Assembly: GCA_003427395.1 (NCBI GenBank)
Contig: BFEA01000016.1
Coordinates: forward strand, 5,534,982 to 5,555,289
DNA from: Chara braunii
Lineage: Eukaryota > Streptophyta > Charophyceae > Charales > Characeae
Direction: 5' to 3'
DNA length: 20,308 nucleotides
The notes under the pieces were generated by a model. That model was not told the DNA's origin. It searched no databases and saw nothing but the letters and a program-made list of their open reading frames with translations. The position numbers and the translations under genes were made by a program. This document shows positions 1 through 10,852 of this stretch, piece by piece (positions within the stretch are counted from its first letter, which is position 1; each line of letters opens with the position of its first letter).

Positions 1-50
1 ATATAAACCGAGGATCCGCAATGTGATAAAAAGGACTGAATGGACAATGC
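1..50. other. Left flank of the NLR-1 insertion site
   Basis: These bases precede the left target-site duplication of NLR-1 and are the left half of the DNA into which it inserted. The right half resumes at 11,860. No feature was recognised in it, and it does not continue the NLR-1 reading frame, which has a stop at 59-61. Confidence 0.6.
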
Positions 51-67
51 AGTGCAAGTAAAATCTC
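51..67 (+). repeat. Left target-site duplication of NLR-1
   Basis: The 17 bases AGTGCAAGTAAAATCTC recur exactly at 11,843-11,859, directly after the poly(A) run that ends the NLR-1 3' UTR. On this side LINE homology starts immediately afterwards, at 68. An exact 17-bp repeat with this geometry is the signature of target-primed reverse transcription. It defines a single insertion event spanning 68-11,842, with NLR-2 nested inside. Confidence 0.85.
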
Positions 68-3000
68 AATGACCCGTTCAGAGTCCGCAATCCAGAGAAA
101 AAGGATTACACCTGTATTAGGAAAACAAGTCAAGGTAGAACCACTTTTTCCAGAATAGACTTCTTTCTCACTTCAGACTCATTGGAAGGAGCAGTCATAG
201 ACTGCAAAATAGGAAGATTGCCTCACTACGATGGTTTTGACCATAACCCAATAGATTTAAATCTGGCTTTATCATTGGACAACGCGTCGGGGAAAAGTTT
301 CTTCAAACTAAACACCTCACTCCTCAATTTGGATTCCTTTAAGCAAGAGTTTAAAATCAAATGGGAGGTAATCAAAGAGAAACTTGGGAGAGGGGTAATC
401 CTGAAAGACTTCCCAACCGCCATACGTGAAATAAGTCAATGGGCGAGCGGCTTCTCAAGAAGAGAAGTTGGCAGAAGGAAAGCCAGACAACAAAGTCTCG
501 AGGCCATGGTAGAAATAGCAAAGTTTAACCTGATAGCAAACCCGGGAGAAAGTCTGTATGAGCAACTATTGGAGGAAGCAAGAGCGGAACTCAGGCAATG
601 GGCGGAATGGAAAAGGCAGGATTTAGCAATACGAGCCAAGGTAAGAGATTGGGAATGCAATGAGAGTATGACAAAATTCTTCTTCCAAAGGATTAAAGCA
701 AACCACAAAAACAGTAGAATTCAGGCCTTAAAAGACTCTAGGCACTACACAAACTGATCAAGAAGGATTATTGAGAGTAGCTTCAGACTTCTATCAGAAC
801 CTCTACTCGTCCAAATCCTTCCTCGAAAACGCAGGAAATGTGCAGAGAGCAAGGGAGAAATTCTTAAAGCATCTGGACAAAAGCCTCAACCAAGAAGCAT
901 TAGACCTACTAGAGAAGGAGATCACCAAGACAAAACTATTTGAAGCCCTTAAGAGCATGCAGCCAAACAAAACCCCAGGTAAGGACGGACTACCAAAGGA
1001 GTTTTGGCAAAGCAACTGACACCTATTAGGGGAAACAGTTACGAAATTTTTCAAAGAAGCGTTCACTGAAGGTTCTCTAGGAGATGAATGCAGCATGGGA
1101 GTGGTCACTTTACTATATAAGAAAGGGGATAGAGATGATATAAGAAACTACAGACCCATAACTCTATTACCGGTAGTCTACAAGATTCTAGCCAAAACCC
1201 TAGCTAACAGAATAAGGAACGTCACGGATAAGTGCTTTCACATAGATCAAACGGGCTTCATACCAGGGAGGTACATATTGGACAATGTAGTAAGCCTAAA
1301 CGAGGCCACAAAGATTATAAAAGACAAGAAAGTGCAAGCAGCCATACTTTTCTTTGACTTTGAAAAAGCATACGATCAAGTGAACTGGGACTTTCTACAG
1401 CAGAGTATGGAAAAAATGGGCGTAGGTCCAAATTTTAGGAGGTGGGTAAGGGTACTCTATGGGGATGCCCGAGGATTGGTACAAGTCAATGGACACCTCT
1501 CAGAAGGATACAGAATGTCCAGATCAGTCAGACAAGGAGACCCTCTGGCAGCCCCCATATTTCTTTTTGTGATGGAGGCAATAGCGGCATTCCTTCGTAA
1601 AGATCCATCTATAGAAAGACTCATTGTGCAGCAGGACGGAAAGCAACTATCCATCCCAACAACTATTCTTTTCGTAGATGACCTGACTGTATTAATCAGA
1701 GCATCAGACTCATCCTTCTTAACCCTCACAAAAGCAATGCAAGCCTTCCAATTAGCATCGGAAATGAAGATTAATTGGAATAAAACAGTTGGTTGGTGGT
1801 TAGCCGTCTCTCATCCCCCTCCACAAACCCAAGACACCCAGGGTCTGCAATGGCTAGATGCCCAACAACCGATGAGATTTCTTGGAATTCAAGTATCTGC
1901 AGAAGGAACTAGCAATGCGTCTGGAGCCAGTCTGCTACTCAAGATGATGAACAAGCTAGCAGGATGACAAGAAACTTACGTATCACTAATGGCAAGAGTG
2001 CTAGTAATCAACACATCAATACTTTCAACGGGCTGGTACGTGGCTTCCCTTTGGAACCCACCTGCAAGTTTCTTCACAACGCTCAAAAAGAAAATTGGGG
2101 CTTATCTCTGGACGGGAAAAACAGAAAAAGAACACTATATCAGCAAGGTGGCATGGAAATACATCACCAGACCAAGACAACAGGGGGGGCTGGGTCTTTT
2201 GAATCCGACAGTACAATTTCAAGCCCTCCAGCACAAGTGGATAATTAAATTACTCTTTAATAGAGAGCTGTCATGGCACGAAATGACCCTTTACCAAATC
2301 CGTAATCTCGTGCCATTTAATGTGGACCCCTCCATTGAGGGCTACCACTGGATCATGAATCCATCCTGGAACCCAAGAAGGAGGGAGAGAGGAGGATTGT
2401 CGAGCAACAACGATCCACCAAGTGAGCACTGGGCGACATTAATAAAACACTGGAGAACATGTTTTCCACAAAAGATTAGAAACCCAAAAATAAAAGAAGT
2501 TCTGAGGCAGCCTCTTTTCGGAAATCCCCTGTTGAAAGACCATAAGGACAAACCTTGGCCATTAAACACGAAGGGCAAACACTGGAGGAAATGGATCAGC
2601 AAAGGAGTGTGGAAAATAGACCATATTTGGAATTCAGAGGAAAACAGATGGGCTTCCTCCCAGGAACTCCGAACTAAACTCAAAGGTGTCGACAACCTAA
2701 AGCAATAGTTAGAGAACATCCTGGAAAGCATTCCGCTAAACTGGGTACTGCTACTCAAGAACAAAATCAAATGGGAAGTGGGAGACTGGGCAATAACAAG
2801 AGAGTTGGATGCCCCAACTTTGGCTTTCAAGCTGACCAAAATACTGAACGTAGACGAAGGGAGGGTCGAGTTTGCCTCTTACGAATTAAAAGAAGCACAC
2901 AAATCGTGGGTAAAAATAGGCAAAGTTATAGACCCAAGGAAAGAAAGAGAGCTGAATAGCCTAAAAAAAGTGAGAGCTTGTACATTCAAAAAAAGCTNAA

Positions 3001-3884
3001 NGCAGAATNAGACTAATCAATCGGACCTAAGCAAAGTNAGACTATTCAGACCAGAGTTAGATATTAAAGATCTAGAGGTAGACCCGACAGAATGGGGATG
3101 GATGGTACCTAGTACCCCAGGAAAAGCCAAAAAACTTACACCAATTTACAATTACGAAGTTAAAATAGGTTATAAAGTAGGCAACCACACAAAGAATCCT
3201 CTACCAGTAATATCGGATAGGTGGAAAAGGAATCTGGATGAAAGTGCTAGATGGCCTGCGGATATTCCCTGGGGGCAGTACATGAGCATAAGACCAGCTA
3301 AGATCAGAGGTTTACAATGGCTCATAATCTATTGGGCTTTGCCAGTCAACCAATGGCTGGCCAAAAGGAGAAAACAGGATGACCCCCACCAACAAAGTGC
3401 ACAGTGCAAGGTATGCAATGAGAATATTGAGGAATCGATGGTCCACTGCCTGATCTACTGCCGACAAGCTCAAGAGCTCTGGAAGGGAACTAAGGAGGCG
3501 TGGACAGAGTTAACCGGCCACGAATTTCCCTCCAGACCTTTTTACCTGCTAACAGGAAGACATGAAAATGAGAACCTAGGAGAGGAAACAGAGGCAGTTG
3601 CAGAGCTGTGGAGGAGAGCAACACTCTGGGTAATCTGGAAAGCGAGGTGCAAAGGTATATTGGAAGGCCAGATGCTAAGCACAAAAGAGAAAAGGACAGA
3701 GATAAAAAACATAATACAAACCGAAATAAGGGCTCGCTGGCATAGAGAGCAAAAGGAACTACAGAGGATAGTTCAACTAGACAAGAGAGATCTAAGATGG
3801 AAAAATTTTGCGAAATTATGGCTATTAGAGGAGAAAATAGGGAGACTAGAGGGGGAGAGCCTGCTATTCACAAATTGGGATTAA
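68..3884 (+). pseudogene. NLR-1 ORF2 remnant: endonuclease C-terminus, RT, zinc knuckle
   Basis: ORF2 of LINEs encodes the endonuclease and RT that carry out target-primed reverse transcription in the nucleus. The open frame runs from 68. SRIDFFL and a DH pair (around 155-245) mark the end of the APE endonuclease. A one-base insertion near 736 shifts the frame, after which one frame continues to 3,884, broken by TGA at 1,017-1,019, TGA at 1,965-1,967 and TAG at 2,706-2,708. Alignment with NLR-2 suggests two Trp codons and one Gln codon were lost through transitions. RT landmarks are LLYKKGDRDDIRNYRPI (~1,104-1,154), GFIPGRYILDN (~1,254-1,286), FDFEKAYDQVNW (~1,353-1,388), RQGDPLAAPIF (~1,529-1,562) and FVDDL (1,671-1,685). 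A CX2CX9HX4C knuckle lies near 3,408-3,464, preceded by the zf-RVT-like KIRGLQWL. Several N bases occur at 2,998-3,037. Confidence 0.9.
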
Positions 3885-3892
3885 AGCGAGAA

Positions 3893-3966
3893 AAAAATAT
3901 ATATATAATAATTAAAAATATATATATATATATATATAATAAATAAAATGAATAATAATAATAATA
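3893..3966. repeat. AT-rich microsatellite (TA)n and (AAT)n
   Basis: Just after the NLR-1 ORF2 stop lies a low-complexity stretch of alternating TA and then AAT/ATA units. It is part of the NLR-1 3' UTR and has no counterpart after the NLR-2 stop. It probably expanded after insertion. Confidence 0.8.
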
Positions 3967-4283
3967 ACAATATAAAAATAATAGTAAAAAAGGGAACAGG
4001 CTAGTGAAAATAGAGAAAGACCCTCCCCTCCTCTCAAAACGGAAAGCAACAACAGCCCAGCCAACCGCAACAACACCTAAACTAACAAATATTATCCACC
4101 CCCATCCCATCTCCCCATACAGCAAACGAGCGACCTAACGCTAACTTAGCCTGTCTGCACTAACCCCCCAGTTTTTCACCCAACCAACACGTATCATCAA
4201 CTTCCTTCATCCGGCCACAAGCACTAAAAGTTTCCCCTGCAGGAAGAAGCGGAGGTACGAGAAAAGGCAAACAAGAGGTTATC

Positions 4284-4300
4284 AAGAGGAGGCGAACGGA
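4284..4300 (+). repeat. Left target-site duplication of NLR-2
   Basis: The 17 bases AAGAGGAGGCGAACGGA recur exactly at 10,836-10,852, immediately after the long poly(A) that ends NLR-2. The repeat brackets 4,301-10,835 as one insertion into the NLR-1 3' UTR. Confidence 0.88.
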
Positions 4301-4478
4301 TTATTTTGGAGATGATTGGGGTGGTTTTCGTTTCTCTTACCATCAGATTTAACACCTCTTGACTTGGGTCCTGTTCCTGGTGTGTCTGTTTTTTGGCCGT
4401 CCCGCTTGCTGAGCTGGAATCCTCATTTGATGATGTCGCAGCGGTCGAGGTCGCTGCAGAGGACTGTGGGTTCGTCAT
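4301..4478 (-). pseudogene. Inverted N-terminal fragment of LINE ORF1 (candidate)
   Basis: On the minus strand an ATG at 4,478 lies in a strong start context (CCACCATG) and opens a frame of 59 codons that reaches exactly to the left edge of NLR-2. The start of the peptide is rich in Ser, Thr and Ala (SSAATSTAATSSNEDSSSAS), then charged, like the disordered N-termini of many LINE ORF1 proteins. Plus-strand ORF1 sequence resumes downstream at ~4,622. The simplest reading is a 5' inversion by twin priming, giving minus-strand 5' UTR plus ORF1 start, a junction near 4,566-4,621, then plus-strand ORF1 C-terminus. No homology search was possible, so ORF1 identity is inferred from position and composition. 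Confidence 0.45.
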
Positions 4479-4621
4479 GGTGGAAGTGAGTGTTGTTTCT
4501 GCACTAGCTTGGTGTTGAAAAAAGCAGCGTTTGGCCTCCCCACCTGGGGATTGAGAGTAAGGCACAAGGGCTTGCTTTTCCAGTTGTTACGGGGCTCGTA
4601 AGTAGTGCTATGCCGTGTTGA

Positions 4622-4912
4622 TTCGAAAAGAAGGTTGAGCAATTAAAAGGCCAGCTCAAGTGACGACGGACTGCAATGGAAGACTCAATTTTGCAACAAA
4701 AGGCCAGCTTCACGCCTCCCCGCCTTGGGAGTGATCTGCGAAATCCCCACACTCTGTTGGGTCACAAGGATGAGGTCGACAGGATTGCCCACAGCATGGC
4801 CACCTTCGTGAGGGAGGAGTGGCTGGGAAGAAACGTGGAGGAAGCAGTGGAAAGGATCAACACAGCCAGGGCAAAGAGGGAAGAAAGAAGATCAGGAAAA
4901 ACCTCTTCCTGA
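4622..4912 (+). pseudogene. C-terminal part of NLR-2 ORF1
   Basis: The frame begins with a coiled-coil-like segment (FEKKVEQLKGQLK), meets TGA at 4,661-4,663 and continues as a Glu/Lys/Arg-rich region ending in ERINTARAKREERRSGKTSS before TGA at 4,910-4,912. In LINEs ORF1 is an RNA-binding chaperone that trimerises through a coiled coil and packages the element RNA. The position directly 5' of ORF2, 34 bases before its ATG, fits that role. The residue at the stop was probably Arg (CGA to TGA), judged from base composition only. No CCHC or RRM motif is visible, so the assignment is moderate. Confidence 0.5.
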
Positions 4913-4946
4913 ATAAATCACAGACCCCTCCTCTAAGCAAACTAAT

Positions 4947-7900
4947 ATGGAATCTGCTCAAGAGGAGGGGATTGCACACAGAACAAAGAAATGCAAACAA
5001 ACCACAAAAGAAGACATTCTAAGAGAAATAAGAAAACAACCAGAACTAACCTGTGTTTCGTGGAATGTAAATGGTCTGACCTCTATCTTAGACAATCACA
5101 TTAAATGGAGAAATCTAACACAAGCCATAGGCTGGTTCGGTCCTAACCCCTCGGACATTACATGCCTACAGGAAACACACATCTCTAATAACATAGAACA
5201 TCATAAAATCAAAGGCCTCTTAGAAAGAAAATTATGCCATGTTAAGGCAGCCTACTGGACTAATGCCACAAACAACGGTTCCGCTGGAATAGTCATCCTC
5301 CTTCATCACAAGTCGACTGCTAGCAACCATTTGCAGGTTCTTAACAATTGGCAGGACCCCGTATCAGGAAGATGGATAAGACTAGACATAACCTATAGGG
5401 ATGAACACCTAGCAATCGTAGGTATTTATGGACCCAACATCCCTCAGGAAAAAACACCTTTTCTCCAAGCAATAAAAAGTATAACCCCAGGTCACATACA
5501 TACAATCCTTATGGGAGACTGGAACTCAGTTCAAGACATTACTTTAGATAGGATCCCCAACGCTAGTGACCCTTCCCAACAGTCAAATAGCCTAGAATTA
5601 ACTGAATTCATCACAAGAAAAAACTTAGCAGACCCATTCAGACTGTTACACCCTGATAAAAAACAATTCTCATGCATAAGAAAGACAACCAACAATAGAA
5701 CTTCTTTCTCAAGAACAGTTTTTTTCCTCATCTCTGAGTCCTTAATAGGAGCCACTCAAAGCTGCAAAATTGAACCTTCCCCATATCACAAAGGACTGGA
5801 TCACAAGGCTATTTCCCTATCATTCAGATTCTCTAAAACAGGATATGTAGGCAAAAGCTTCTACCGTTTCAACAACTCCCTCCTCACCAGCAAACTATTT
5901 CAAACAGAACTATCTAGTATTCTATAACCCAATCAGTTCAAAAATGGAAAAGTGAAGACATCTTCTCAAGTTTTCCAAAAATTATCCAAGAAATCAGTCG
6001 ACGGGTAGCAATAACATCCAAAAAAATGGCCGCTCAAAGGAAAGAAAGAGTAGAAATGCTCAAAGACGTAATAGAAGTGGCAGAAGGCAACCTACAACTA
6101 AACACCAACTCTGAATTCTTCTCAGAAATATATTCTAAAGCTAAGCAAGAACTAACAGAATGGACCAAATTAAAACTCCAAGGTCTCCAACTGAGAGCGA
6201 GGGTAAGAGATTGGGAAATGAACGAAAAGATGTTCAAATAATTCTTCCAAAAAATAAAAGCCAATTCCAGAAATGCAAAAATAAAAAGCCTACTAGACTC
6301 TAACGGCACACCAACTTCAGAAACCACCCAACTAATAAATATTGCAGCCACATTCTATAAAGAGCTTTACACTAGCAAAACACCAATTGACAAAAGAAAC
6401 GACATCACAAGAGCGAGAAATAAATTCTTAACCCACCTGGATCGTTCCCTCTCAACCGAAACAGCAGAAACACTTGAAAAGCCGATCACTCTAGACGAAC
6501 TTTTTAAGGCTCTTAAAGACATGAAACCCAATAAAGCCCTAGGCAGAGACGGACTGTCTAAGGAATTTTGGCTAGCAAGCTGGCACGTCCTAGGCCCCCT
6601 ACTCCTAAATTTCCTCAACCAAGCATGGACAAAAGAATCCTTGGGTCCAGACCTGAGTACGGGAGTAGTTACCTTGCTCTACAAAAAAGGGGACAAGAAA
6701 GACATAAAAAAATACAGACCCATTTCACTGCTAAACGTAGCTTATAAAATACTAGCCAAACTACTAGCCGCCAGAATTAACCACATCACCGGAGGTTGCT
6801 TCCATCTAGACCAGATAGGTTTCATCCCAGGCAGACTCATATTAGACAATGTAATGAGCTTAACCGAAGCAATTAGAATAATAAATCAAAAAAAAATAAC
6901 AGCAGTCATCCTATTTTTCGATTTTGAGAAAGCTTATGATCAAGTCAACTGGGACTTCTTACAATCTCGCATGGAAAAAATGGGTGTAGGCCCGAACTTC
7001 CGTAAATGGGTTAGAGTATTATACAATGACACGCAGGGAATTGTTCAAATCAACGGGTTTCTTTCAAACCCCTATAAAATATCGAGATCAGTGAGACAAG
7101 GTGATCCCTTAGCTGCCCCAATTTTCCTCTTCGTCATGGAAGCGATTGCAGCCTTTCTAAGAAAAGACAACTCAATAGAAAGACTAGATAATATACGTGA
7201 TGAGAGAGGCAATTTAATACTCGTCCCGACCACACTTCTCTTCGCAAACGATTTAACGGTACTAATAAGGGCCTCAGACTTCTCTTTCCAGGCACTAACT
7301 AGAGCCATGCAAGCCTTCCAGCTAGCTTCCGAAATGAAAGTCAACTTGCCAAAAACGGTAGGATGGTGGATCTCTCAGGACCCCCCACCCACAACAAACA
7401 CCCCAGAAGGCTTCCACTGGACAGACCCTGCGACCCCAATCCGCTTCCTAGGAATAAGAATAAGCATGTAAGGTTGTCACCCAATAACAACACCTACACT
7501 ACTAACTGCAATGATCAACAAAATGCACAGATGGCAAGGATCACACACATCACTCCTAGGCAGGGTACTAGCACTCAACAACTCAATCCTCTCCATGATG
7601 TGGTACGCCACTTCTATTTGGTTTCCAACAACAGACTTTCAACAAGAAATAAGAAGAAGGTCAGTAGCTTATCTGTGGACTGGCAATCCAGAAAAGCAAC
7701 ACTTTATCCAGAAAGTAGCATGGTCAATAGTAACACTACCGAAGTCAAAAGGAGGCTTGGGCCTCATGGACCCAGCCCGACAAATACAGGCCCTACAAAT
7801 TAAATGGATATTGAGACTCACCTTACATAGCAACCTTCGATGGGCACCATTGGCCCTCAACCACATCAGGCAATTAACCCCATATAACTCCCCCACTAAT

Positions 7901-9538
7901 ATGTCGGGCCTCTTCTGGTTATTTAATAATAATTGGCCTCTCCCAAGAGACAAAAAGACTCAACACCAACAACTAGACCAGACAGAAGACACACTCGACG
8001 AACAGTCCAAATCCCTGCGGGAACAGCTAATACGCACTTGGAGAAAAATTTTCCCGGAGCACAAACTGGGCCCCAAAAGAAGAGACGAAGTCCTTAGACA
8101 ACCTTTATTCGGCAACCCCTAGATCAAAAATGAAAAAGGAGAAAGCTTTTCTCTCACTAAATCAAATGCCAAATGGGGGAACTGGCTTGAAAAGGGGATC
8201 TGGCAAATTCAACACTTATGGAACGAAACAGACAATACTTGGAAAACAGAAAAAGAGCTAAGACTGACTCTCAAGGGAAACCATAACCTACAAGCGAATC
8301 TCTCACACATCATCGAATCTATACCAATGGAATGGAGAAGACTATTAAGAAGAGATAAAAAATGGCAAACAGGTGACTGGGCAACACCGAAGAATCAGAC
8401 AAACACACAAGAAGTTCTAAAGATCTTAAGCAACGAAATACATAACAACGAATGGATTAGCTGTAGCATATTCCCCTTGAAAGAACCAGGAAACCCAGTA
8501 AGCTTCCTAACTGACAAAAGTAGGGCAGAGGCATATTACAAAATCAACAACCTTAGGAGAATCAGAGTCCTAGAAGGAGAAACGAACAGAGTTTACAACC
8601 CCGAGTTAGAAATCAAACAACTAGAAGTAGACCCAACAGAATGGTCTTGGAACATCCCTAACAGCTTCTCAAAAACAACAAGAAGACATAAATTAACAGA
8701 CTACACTGCCAAACTAGGTTATAAACTATTTTCCACGCCCATTTCGACCACTTCAATAGTACAAAAAAGATGGCAAAAAGATGAAAGTTCTCTCGCAACA
8801 TTATCCGTCAAACCCTCTTGGGCCACAATCTTCAGCACAAAACCAGTCAAACTGGCAAGTCTACTATGGCTCATTACTTTCAGAGCAGCCCGAGTAAACG
8901 ACTGGCTTGCGCAAAGAAGAAGAAAAGAAGACAGATCCGAACAATCCTCATGGTGCAAAGTCTGTAACTCAGAAGCTATCGAAACTCTAAACCATTGTTT
9001 CCTCGAATGCGAAAAATCCCACACCCTCTGGCTCGACATAGAGAAAACCTGGGGCAGACACTCTAGCAGACATGTACAAATAAACCCAGGCACTATACTC
9101 CTAGATTTAGAACAAACCCCACCTCTCAAGGGCTTTGATTTATTTTTCTTCTCACAAATAAGAAAGCCAACCCTGTGGACTATTTGGAAAAGAAGGTGTG
9201 AAAAGACTTTTGAAGACAACCTTACTAACCCAGAAAACCCTCTCATATGCATCAAACATATTATAGAAACCGAAATACATGCTCGATGGAAGAGAACCCT
9301 AACACCGATAGAAAATCACCCAGACAAAGCAACAGAACTCATCAATATATTCACCGCTTCTAAACTTGGAGGAGGAAGCTTGGGCACCATAGAAAGAAAC
9401 AAACTAATATTGAAGGACTGGTTAACCATGTCACCCCAGCACCTACAAAGCCCGATCAGAGACATTATAAGCCCACAAACTAATAACCCAGAAGCAAATC
9501 CCCCCAGCATACAAGATAGAGCAGACGATGCAATCTAA
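4947..9538 (+). pseudogene. NLR-2 ORF2: APE endonuclease, RT, zinc knuckle (decayed)
   Basis: The ATG at 4,947 starts ORF2 shortly before the endonuclease. Endonuclease motifs are CVSWNVNGL (Asn), CLQETHIS (catalytic Glu), GSAGIVILL, GIYGP, GDWNSV (Asp/Asn) and GLDHKAI (Asp-His). The RID motif reads RTV, so its Asp is missing, whereas NLR-1 keeps RID. A frameshift between about 5,900 and 5,935 moves the reading frame, which then runs to 9,538 with stops at 6,239 (TAA), 7,469 (TAA) and 8,120 (TAG). RT landmarks are LLYKKGDKKDIKKYRPI, GFIPGRLILDN, FDFEKAYDQVNW and RQGDPLAAPIF. The catalytic box is FAND (7,241-7,252), with Asp changed to Asn. A zinc knuckle CX2CX9HX4C (CKVCNSEAIETLNHCFLEC) lies near 8,959-9,015. 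Both enzymatic domains have therefore lost key residues. Confidence 0.92.
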
Positions 9539-10292
9539 CAGCAAATCACTTGGAAACACTTACCATCTCCCACTAACCTCCCTACCACTCCACAAAAACA
9601 GCCAATATATTATTCTTACAGTCACCTCCCCCAAACCCAAAGCCAACCTCTACGTATCAAAAACTCTTACTCTGTACATCCCACAGCTCCCCCCCCCCCC
9701 TAAGCTCCTTCCACTCCACCATAGAATTACCACCACACCCACTATTTTATCCCATATCTACTAAACTCCCCTCTTACAGAACAACATTAGGACTATACCC
9801 CTGGGATTATCTCCCCCCCCCTACTCTTAGACAGAAAACAGACAAGGGCTTAGGATTTAGCCGTTAGAGGAAAGTCACTCGTTCCATCTAAGGATAAAAA
9901 ATACAGCAGCTCTTGGAATATTAGAACTAAAAAGAAAGGTGATAGTGAACGAGGGTTTAGGGTTTGGAGTTTTAGTGACAGGTGGAAAAGAGGAGGTCAG
10001 GTAAGAGTGGACAGTGGAGGCAGTAACTCATGAGCAGAATGGATAAATGGAGGTTTACTAGTCAGCTTGACAAGGGGAGACCTCTTTCTAGAGGAAATAG
10101 ACTTATCTGACAGATCTCGGTCCTAGATCTGAGGGGGAAAAGTGCAGCGAGGCAAGCTGACAGTAAATCCTCCACCAAGGTGGAGCAATCAATGCTGGTC
10201 AGGGGTCCTTCGGCCAGATGGAAGGAAGCGTGCGTTGTTCTTCAAGGAAATGTACGTTTCGACTTGCCGGTGGAAAAAAAAAAAAAAAAAAA
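9539..10292 (+). other. NLR-2 3' UTR, first part, ending in an internal A-run
   Basis: After the ORF2 stop comes a pyrimidine- and C-rich stretch with C homopolymers (~9,690-9,701 and ~9,813-9,820), then a purine-rich part with a telomere-like motif. The first 3'-end module runs from about 10,152 to 10,273. It stops inside hairpin H3 (after CCGGTGG) and is replaced by 19 A residues (10,274-10,292). From ~9,948 on it aligns with the NLR-1 3' UTR from ~11,418. Two ORFs of about 70-80 codons here lack any recognisable protein character. Confidence 0.7.
9953..9965 (+). repeat. Telomere-like GGGTTTAGGGTTT in the NLR-2 3' UTR
   Basis: One and a half plant-type TTTAGGG units occur at a position homologous to the longer run in NLR-1 (11,423-11,442), with matching flanks (GAACGAGGG here, GAACAAGGG there). 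It is a fixed part of the LINE 3' UTR, not a chromosome end. Confidence 0.75.
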
Positions 10293-10745
10293 CCTCCAAA
10301 AGGGACAAAGAGGTGTGTCGAGAAGTTACAGCCTGGCAAGTCCTCCGAATGGGTTCTGTTTAGGGATAAGGGTGCAAAGGTAAGAGAGACAGTGGAAGAC
10401 AGACCTAGCTCTACCAGAAATTCACACAGATCTGACAGCCTTACAGCTGAGAGGCAGAACTAGGGAAGCCCAGATTGCCCAACAGACAGACACCATAACA
10501 CTCTGTCCACAACTCTGGTGAGGCCTTACAACCCCTAGGTTGCGTCAAGAGGCTAACTTAGGCAGGGGTGAATGATGGTACATCCTTCCCACGGGAAGTA
10601 ATCAATGCCGTCCTTCGGGCCTTCCTACNATAAAGGGGAGGAGCGTGNGTGAGTACCCTTTGTAATCATTTCTGACTTGCCGGTGGAATAGGAACCGGAC
10701 TGATGCTCCCCAGAATGGAAAAGGAGCCAGAACCGTAAGGTTCTG

Positions 10746-10749
<4 letters not shown>
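10293..10749 (+). other. Second 3'-end module of NLR-2 (divergent subtype)
   Basis: Sequence after the internal A-run has no clear match in its first ~280 bases. It then carries a diverged but recognisable 3' module: hairpin H1 as CTTCCC-AC-GGGAAG (10,585-10,598), TAATCAATGC, a TCCTTCGG segment, GACTTGCCGGTGGAATAGGA, and terminal hairpin H4 as AGAACC-GTAA-GGTTCT just before the poly(A). Two N bases lie at 10,629 and 10,648. Either NLR-2 carries a tandem 3' end or two elements are joined here; the sequence does not decide. Confidence 0.6.

Positions 10750-10837
<88 letters not shown>
10750..10837 (+). repeat. Poly(A) tail of NLR-2
   Basis: A run of 88 positions, all A except C at 10,781, ends the NLR-2 3' module and abuts the right TSD, whose first two A residues overlap the run. 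Its length suggests a fairly recent insertion or an unstable homopolymer. Confidence 0.9.
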
Positions 10838-10842
<5 letters not shown>

Positions 10843-10852
10843 GGCGAACGGA
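10836..10852 (+). repeat. Right target-site duplication of NLR-2
   Basis: This is an exact copy of the 17 bases at 4,284-4,300. NLR-1 3' UTR sequence resumes after it. Confidence 0.88.

Larger units (their letters stand above)
3885..4300 (+). other. NLR-1 3' UTR, left part
   Basis: This non-coding stretch follows the NLR-1 ORF2 stop and runs to the end of the left NLR-2 TSD. After the AT microsatellite it becomes C- and A-rich (about 4,020-4,200), matching in character the C-rich start of the NLR-2 3' UTR. The UTR continues at 10,853 beyond NLR-2. I see no gene here. Confidence 0.75.
4301..10835 (+). mobile_element. NLR-2: near-complete L1-like LINE nested in NLR-1
   Basis: NLR-2 spans about 6.5 kb between exact 17-bp TSDs and carries a very long poly(A) (10,750-10,837, interrupted by one C). 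In order it contains an apparently inverted 5' segment with the ORF1 start (4,301 to ~4,615, minus strand), the C-terminal ORF1 region (4,622-4,912), ORF2 (4,947-9,538) and a 3' UTR with two successive 3'-end modules. It is younger than NLR-1, because it interrupts it. It is nevertheless inactive: ORF1 has a stop, ORF2 has a frameshift and three stops, and the RT catalytic box reads FAND. It differs clearly from NLR-1 at the DNA level, so the two are separate subfamilies of one lineage. Confidence 0.85.

Noticed and set aside
1017-1967. UGA read as tryptophan: two TGA codons in NLR-1 ORF2 fall at Trp positions.
   Set aside because: TAG and TAA also interrupt the same ORFs, NLR-1 and NLR-2 use TGG for Trp throughout, and NLR-2 ORF1 has a TGA at a likely Arg codon. 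Ordinary decay by transitions explains all of these.
9528-10463. Several plus-strand frames of 60-80 codons in the NLR-2 3' UTR.
   Set aside because: They are not conserved between the NLR-1 and NLR-2 UTRs and contain homopolymers; they are chance frames.
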